This document shows, piece by piece, positions 6,291 to 8,021 of a stretch of DNA of 8,021 bases; the stretch's first letter is position 1; every line of letters starts with the position of its first letter. Origin of the DNA: Lachnospiraceae bacterium (GTDB taxonomy: Bacteria > Bacillota > Clostridia > Lachnospirales > Lachnospiraceae). The DNA lies in assembly GCA_024403585.1 (NCBI GenBank), contig JAKSRN010000081.1:1-8021 (forward strand), written 5' to 3'. The notes below the pieces were generated by a model. It had not been told where the DNA came from. It saw nothing but the letters and a program-made list of their open reading frames with translations, and made no database searches. The position numbers and the translations under genes are program-made.

Positions 6291-7133
6291 TTGAGAACAA
6301 TTCATGTGGATAAAGTAACAGAAAGCATCCGTGAGATGTGTATATCTGCAAATCATTATCTTGCTCCTGATATGGACAAGAGAATGAAAGAGGCTGTGGA
6401 GATGGAAGAATCCCCACTTGGAAAGCAGATTCTTGAGCAGTTGCAGGAGAATCTGAAGATCGCCGGAGAGGATATGATCCCAATCTGCCAGGATACAGGA
6501 ATGGCAGTAGTATTCATGGAGATCGGACAGGATGTGCATTTTGAAGGCGGTAATCTGGAAGATGCGATCAACGAAGGTGTTCGTCAGGGATATGTGGAGG
6601 GATTCTTAAGAAAATCCGTAGTAGGAGATCCACTGATCCGTGAGAATACAAAAGATAATACACCGGCAGTTATCCATTATTCCATCGTTCCGGGAGAGCA
6701 GGTTAAGATCACTGTAGCTCCTAAGGGATTCGGAAGTGAGAACATGTCCAGAGTATTCATGTTGAAACCAGCTCAGGGTATTGAAGGTGTGAAGGATGCG
6801 ATCCTGGAAGCAGTTCGTGATGCAGGTCCTAATGCCTGCCCTCCTGTAGTAGTAGGAGTTGGAATCGGTGGTACTTTTGAGAAAGCAGCTCTCATGGCAA
6901 AGAAAGCTCTTTCCAGACCGGTTGACCAGCATTCTGATATTCCATACGTGAAAGAGATGGAGGAAGAGCTTTTAGAGAGAATCAACGGACTTGGAATCGG
7001 ACCAGGCGGTTTAGGCGGACGTGTTACAGCTCTTGCTGTAAATATCAATACCTATGCTACCCATATTGCCGGACTTCCACTGGCTGTAAATATGTGCTGT
7101 CATGTAAACAGACATGCAGTAACAATTCTGTAA
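6291..7133 (+). CDS. fumA: Class I fumarate hydratase (tartrate dehydratase-type Fe-S hydro-lyase), alpha subunit
   Basis: This 280-residue protein is the alpha subunit of the two-subunit, oxygen-sensitive [4Fe-4S] hydro-lyases, which interconvert fumarate and L-malate or dehydrate tartrate. Three conserved cysteines that would hold the cluster are visible: C66 in PICQDTG, C183 in NACPP, and the C269-C270 pair in CCHVNRH near the C-terminus, where C270 before His is the likelier ligand. GSENMSR and GIGPGGLGGRVTALAV are also typical of the family. Translation starts at TTG with a good GAGGA site; the stop overlaps the ribosome binding site of the beta subunit. Fumarate and tartrate enzymes of this family cannot be told apart safely by eye. 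Fumarate hydratase is preferred because it is the commoner role in anaerobic Clostridia. The symbol follows the fumA/fumB usage for split alpha/beta subunits, not E. coli FumB. Confidence 0.88.
   Translation: MRTIHVDKVTESIREMCISANHYLAPDMDKRMKEAVEMEESPLGKQILEQLQENLKIAGEDMIPICQDTGMAVVFMEIGQDVHFEGGNLEDAINEGVRQGYVEGFLRKSVVGDPLIRENTKDNTPAVIHYSIVPGEQVKITVAPKGFGSENMSRVFMLKPAQGIEGVKDAILEAVRDAGPNACPPVVVGVGIGGTFEKAALMAKKALSRPVDQHSDIPYVKEMEEELLERINGLGIGPGGLGGRVTALAVNINTYATHIAGLPLAVNMCCHVNRHAVTIL
6305..6313 (-). promoter_or_regulatory. Perfect DnaA-box match inside the fumA start region
   Basis: TGTGGATAA is the exact reverse complement of the consensus DnaA box TTATCCACA. It falls in codons 5-8 of the alpha subunit (H-V-D-K). 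One exact 9-mer in 8 kb on two strands is expected by chance in roughly one window in sixteen, and no cluster surrounds it. It may be a DnaA titration or control site, or simply coincidence. Confidence 0.2.
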
Positions 7134-7140
7134 GGAGGAG
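7132..7140 (+). promoter_or_regulatory. Strong ribosome binding site of fumB, overlapping the fumA stop
   Basis: AAGGAGGAG begins within the TAA stop of the alpha subunit and sits 6 nt before the ATG at 7147. It is a full match to the anti-Shine-Dalgarno sequence. The overlap suggests coupled, balanced translation of the two subunits. Confidence 0.75.
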
Positions 7141-7146
7141 AAAAGG

Positions 7147-7695
7147 ATGAACAAACATATTCAGGCTCCTCTGATCGAAGAGGAAATCTGTGATTTAAGA
7201 GCAGGCGACTACGTATATATTTCAGGTGTGATCTATACAGCACGTGACGCTGCACATAAGAGAATGCAGGATGCACTGGATCAGGGACAGGAGCTTCCGA
7301 TTGATCTTGAAGATAATGTGATCTATTATATGGGACCATCTCCTGCAAGAGAGGGCCGTGTTATTGGTTCCGCAGGTCCAACTACAGCTTCACGTATGGA
7401 CAAATATGCTCCAAAACTGATGGATCTTGGACTCAAGGGAATGATCGGTAAGGGAAAACGTACAAAAGAGGTACTGGATTCCGTTGTACGCAATAAAGGT
7501 CTGTATTTTGCAGCAGTTGGCGGAGCTGGCGCTCTTCTGTCCAAATGTATCAAAGAGGCAGAAGTGATCGCATATGATGATCTGGGAACAGAGGCAATCA
7601 GAAAACTGACTGTTGAAAATCTTCCTGTAATCGTGATCGCTGACAGAGAGGGAAATAACCTCTATGAGACAGCAATCAAACAGTATGCTAAATAA
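7147..7695 (+). CDS. fumB: Class I fumarate hydratase (tartrate dehydratase-type Fe-S hydro-lyase), beta subunit
   Basis: This 182-residue protein is the beta subunit that completes the active site of the alpha/beta Fe-S hydro-lyase encoded just upstream. Family features are GDYVYISGVIYTARDAAHKR (residues 20-39), where the Arg-Asp-Ala-Ala-His-Lys segment is typical, then YYMGPSPAREG (60-70), SAGPTTASRMD (75-85) and a GMIGKGKR turn near 100. The length is normal and nothing is missing. In one-piece enzymes such as E. coli FumA this region is the C-terminal domain of a single chain; here the two are separate genes 13 nt apart. The spacing and ribosome binding site overlap indicate one mRNA. No terminator was recognised after its stop; an A-rich stretch leads into the tRNA promoter. 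As for the alpha subunit, a tartrate dehydratase role cannot be excluded. Confidence 0.88.
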   Translation: MNKHIQAPLIEEEICDLRAGDYVYISGVIYTARDAAHKRMQDALDQGQELPIDLEDNVIYYMGPSPAREGRVIGSAGPTTASRMDKYAPKLMDLGLKGMIGKGKRTKEVLDSVVRNKGLYFAAVGGAGALLSKCIKEAEVIAYDDLGTEAIRKLTVENLPVIVIADREGNNLYETAIKQYAK

Positions 7696-7750
7696 GCAGA
7701 AGTAAAAACGAATACGGAAAACGAAAAATAAAAAAATATCAAATTTGTAG

Positions 7751-7779
7751 TTGACAATAAATTTACAGATATGTATAAT
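7751..7779 (+). promoter_or_regulatory. Consensus sigma-A promoter for tRNA-Ser
   Basis: TTGACA (7751-7756) and TATAAT (7774-7779) are both exact consensus hexamers with a 17-bp spacer. The AT-rich stretch just upstream (about 7720-7748, with A-tracts) could act as an UP element. Transcription should begin near 7786, giving a leader of about 46 nt before the mature tRNA. A promoter this strong fits a stable-RNA gene. Confidence 0.85.
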
Positions 7780-7831
7780 ACAAAATGCGTCACGTAGTTG
7801 GCGTGCTATATTTTTTATAATTTAGGCATTC

Positions 7832-7919
7832 GGAGAAATACTCAAGTGGCTGAAGAGGTGCCCCTGCTAAGGGTATAGGTCGTTTGCGCGGCGCGAGGGT
7901 TCAAATCCCTCTTTCTCCG
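7832..7919 (+). tRNA. tRNA-Ser, anticodon GCU
   Basis: The 88-nt cloverleaf is complete. The acceptor GGAGAAA (7832-7838) pairs with TTTCTCC (7912-7918), with G7919 as discriminator. The D stem is CTC/GAG (7841-7843, 7855-7857). The anticodon stem TGCCC/GGGTA (7859-7863, 7871-7875) holds the loop CTGCTAA with anticodon GCT at 7866-7868, which reads AGC and AGU. A long variable arm (7876-7894) is typical of serine tRNAs. The T stem GAGGG/CCCTC (7895-7899, 7907-7911) holds TTCAAAT. CCA is not encoded. No terminator follows; the next promoter starts 33 nt later, so read-through into the downstream transcript is possible. Confidence 0.97.
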
Positions 7920-7952
7920 TTCTAAATTAAAAAAATAAAGTGAAAAAAGTTG

Positions 7953-7981
7953 TTGACAGAACAGCTGAGAAGTGATATTCT
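7953..7981 (+). promoter_or_regulatory. Strong promoter, probably of an rRNA operon
   Basis: TTGACA (7953-7958) is an exact -35 hexamer; 17 bp later comes TATTCT (7976-7981), preceded by TGA to make an extended -10 (TGATATTCT). An A-rich tract (7926-7949) lies upstream like an UP element. Start of transcription is expected around 7987-7989. The hexamers ACAGCT (7961-7966) and AGCTGT (7987-7992) form an inverted repeat flanking the -10. Confidence 0.75.
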
Positions 7982-7987
7982 AATTGA

Positions 7988-8021
7988 GCTGTCGCTGATA
8001 ACAACAGCAAACGAACATTGA
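7988..8021 (+). other. Start of a presumed rRNA operon leader, cut by the window end
   Basis: The first transcribed bases can fold as GCTGT (7988-7992) with ACAGC (8004-8008), a 5-bp stem with an 11-nt loop. The last bases, CGAACATTGA, resemble the start of the GAAC-TTGAAAAC type sequence commonly seen upstream of 16S rRNA in Clostridia, a boxA-like antitermination region. No rRNA sequence itself is in the window, so the assignment is an inference from the promoter, the neighbouring tRNA and this short match. Confidence 0.45.

Noticed and set aside
7816..7821. Second TATAAT just before tRNA-Ser as an alternative promoter
   Set aside because: No acceptable -35 lies 16-18 bp upstream, and the perfect promoter at 7751-7779 explains tRNA expression.
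1..8021. CRISPR array, phage, transposase, toxin-antitoxin or defence system
   Set aside because: No regularly spaced repeats, integrase or transposase motifs, or defence-type genes are present; the coding space is filled by core replication and metabolic genes.

Overview
This window is a chromosomal, origin-proximal block from a low-to-mid GC member of the Bacillota, most likely class Clostridia and probably family Lachnospiraceae. The assignment rests on the gene order S4-domain protein (yaaA) - recF - gyrB - gyrA, which normally lies just downstream of dnaA-dnaN at oriC. It also rests on the wording of the GyrA and GyrB proteins and on the AGGAGG-type ribosome binding sites. Every gene is on the + strand. 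No species can be named from the sequence alone.

Layout. Positions 1-166 hold no gene; they carry a cluster of palindromes and an imperfect direct repeat that looks like an interspersed extragenic element. Positions 167-6125 are a tightly packed replication and repair operon: yaaA, recF (5 nt after yaaA), gyrB (overlapping recF by 8 nt) and gyrA (after a 58-nt spacer with a hairpin). A strong 12-bp stem-loop follows gyrA. After a structured-looking leader come the two subunits of a class I, iron-sulfur fumarate hydratase (or tartrate dehydratase-type hydro-lyase) at 6291-7695. The first of these starts with TTG; the second is translationally coupled to it. A consensus promoter then drives a tRNA-Ser(GCU), and a second strong promoter at 7953-7981 opens a transcript whose first bases resemble an rRNA operon leader, cut by the window end.

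How the genes work together. RecF (with RecO/RecR) repairs gaps at forks, and gyrase (GyrA2GyrB2) supplies negative supercoiling ahead of forks leaving the nearby origin. YaaA is a small RNA-binding protein traditionally linked to ribosomes. The fumarate hydratase pair is metabolic and has no obvious functional link to replication. The tRNA and the presumed rRNA operon fit the habit of placing translation genes near the origin. The layout parallels Bacillus subtilis, where an rRNA operon follows gyrA, but here yaaB/remB is absent between recF and gyrB, and the fumarate hydratase genes and a tRNA sit between gyrA and the rRNA-type promoter.

I found no undescribed multi-gene system. The points most worth a second look are the palindromic element at the left edge, the gyrB-gyrA hairpin, the glycine in GyrA at the quinolone-critical Asp/Glu position, the long acidic GyrA tail, and the possible switch-like leader upstream of the fumarate hydratase genes.
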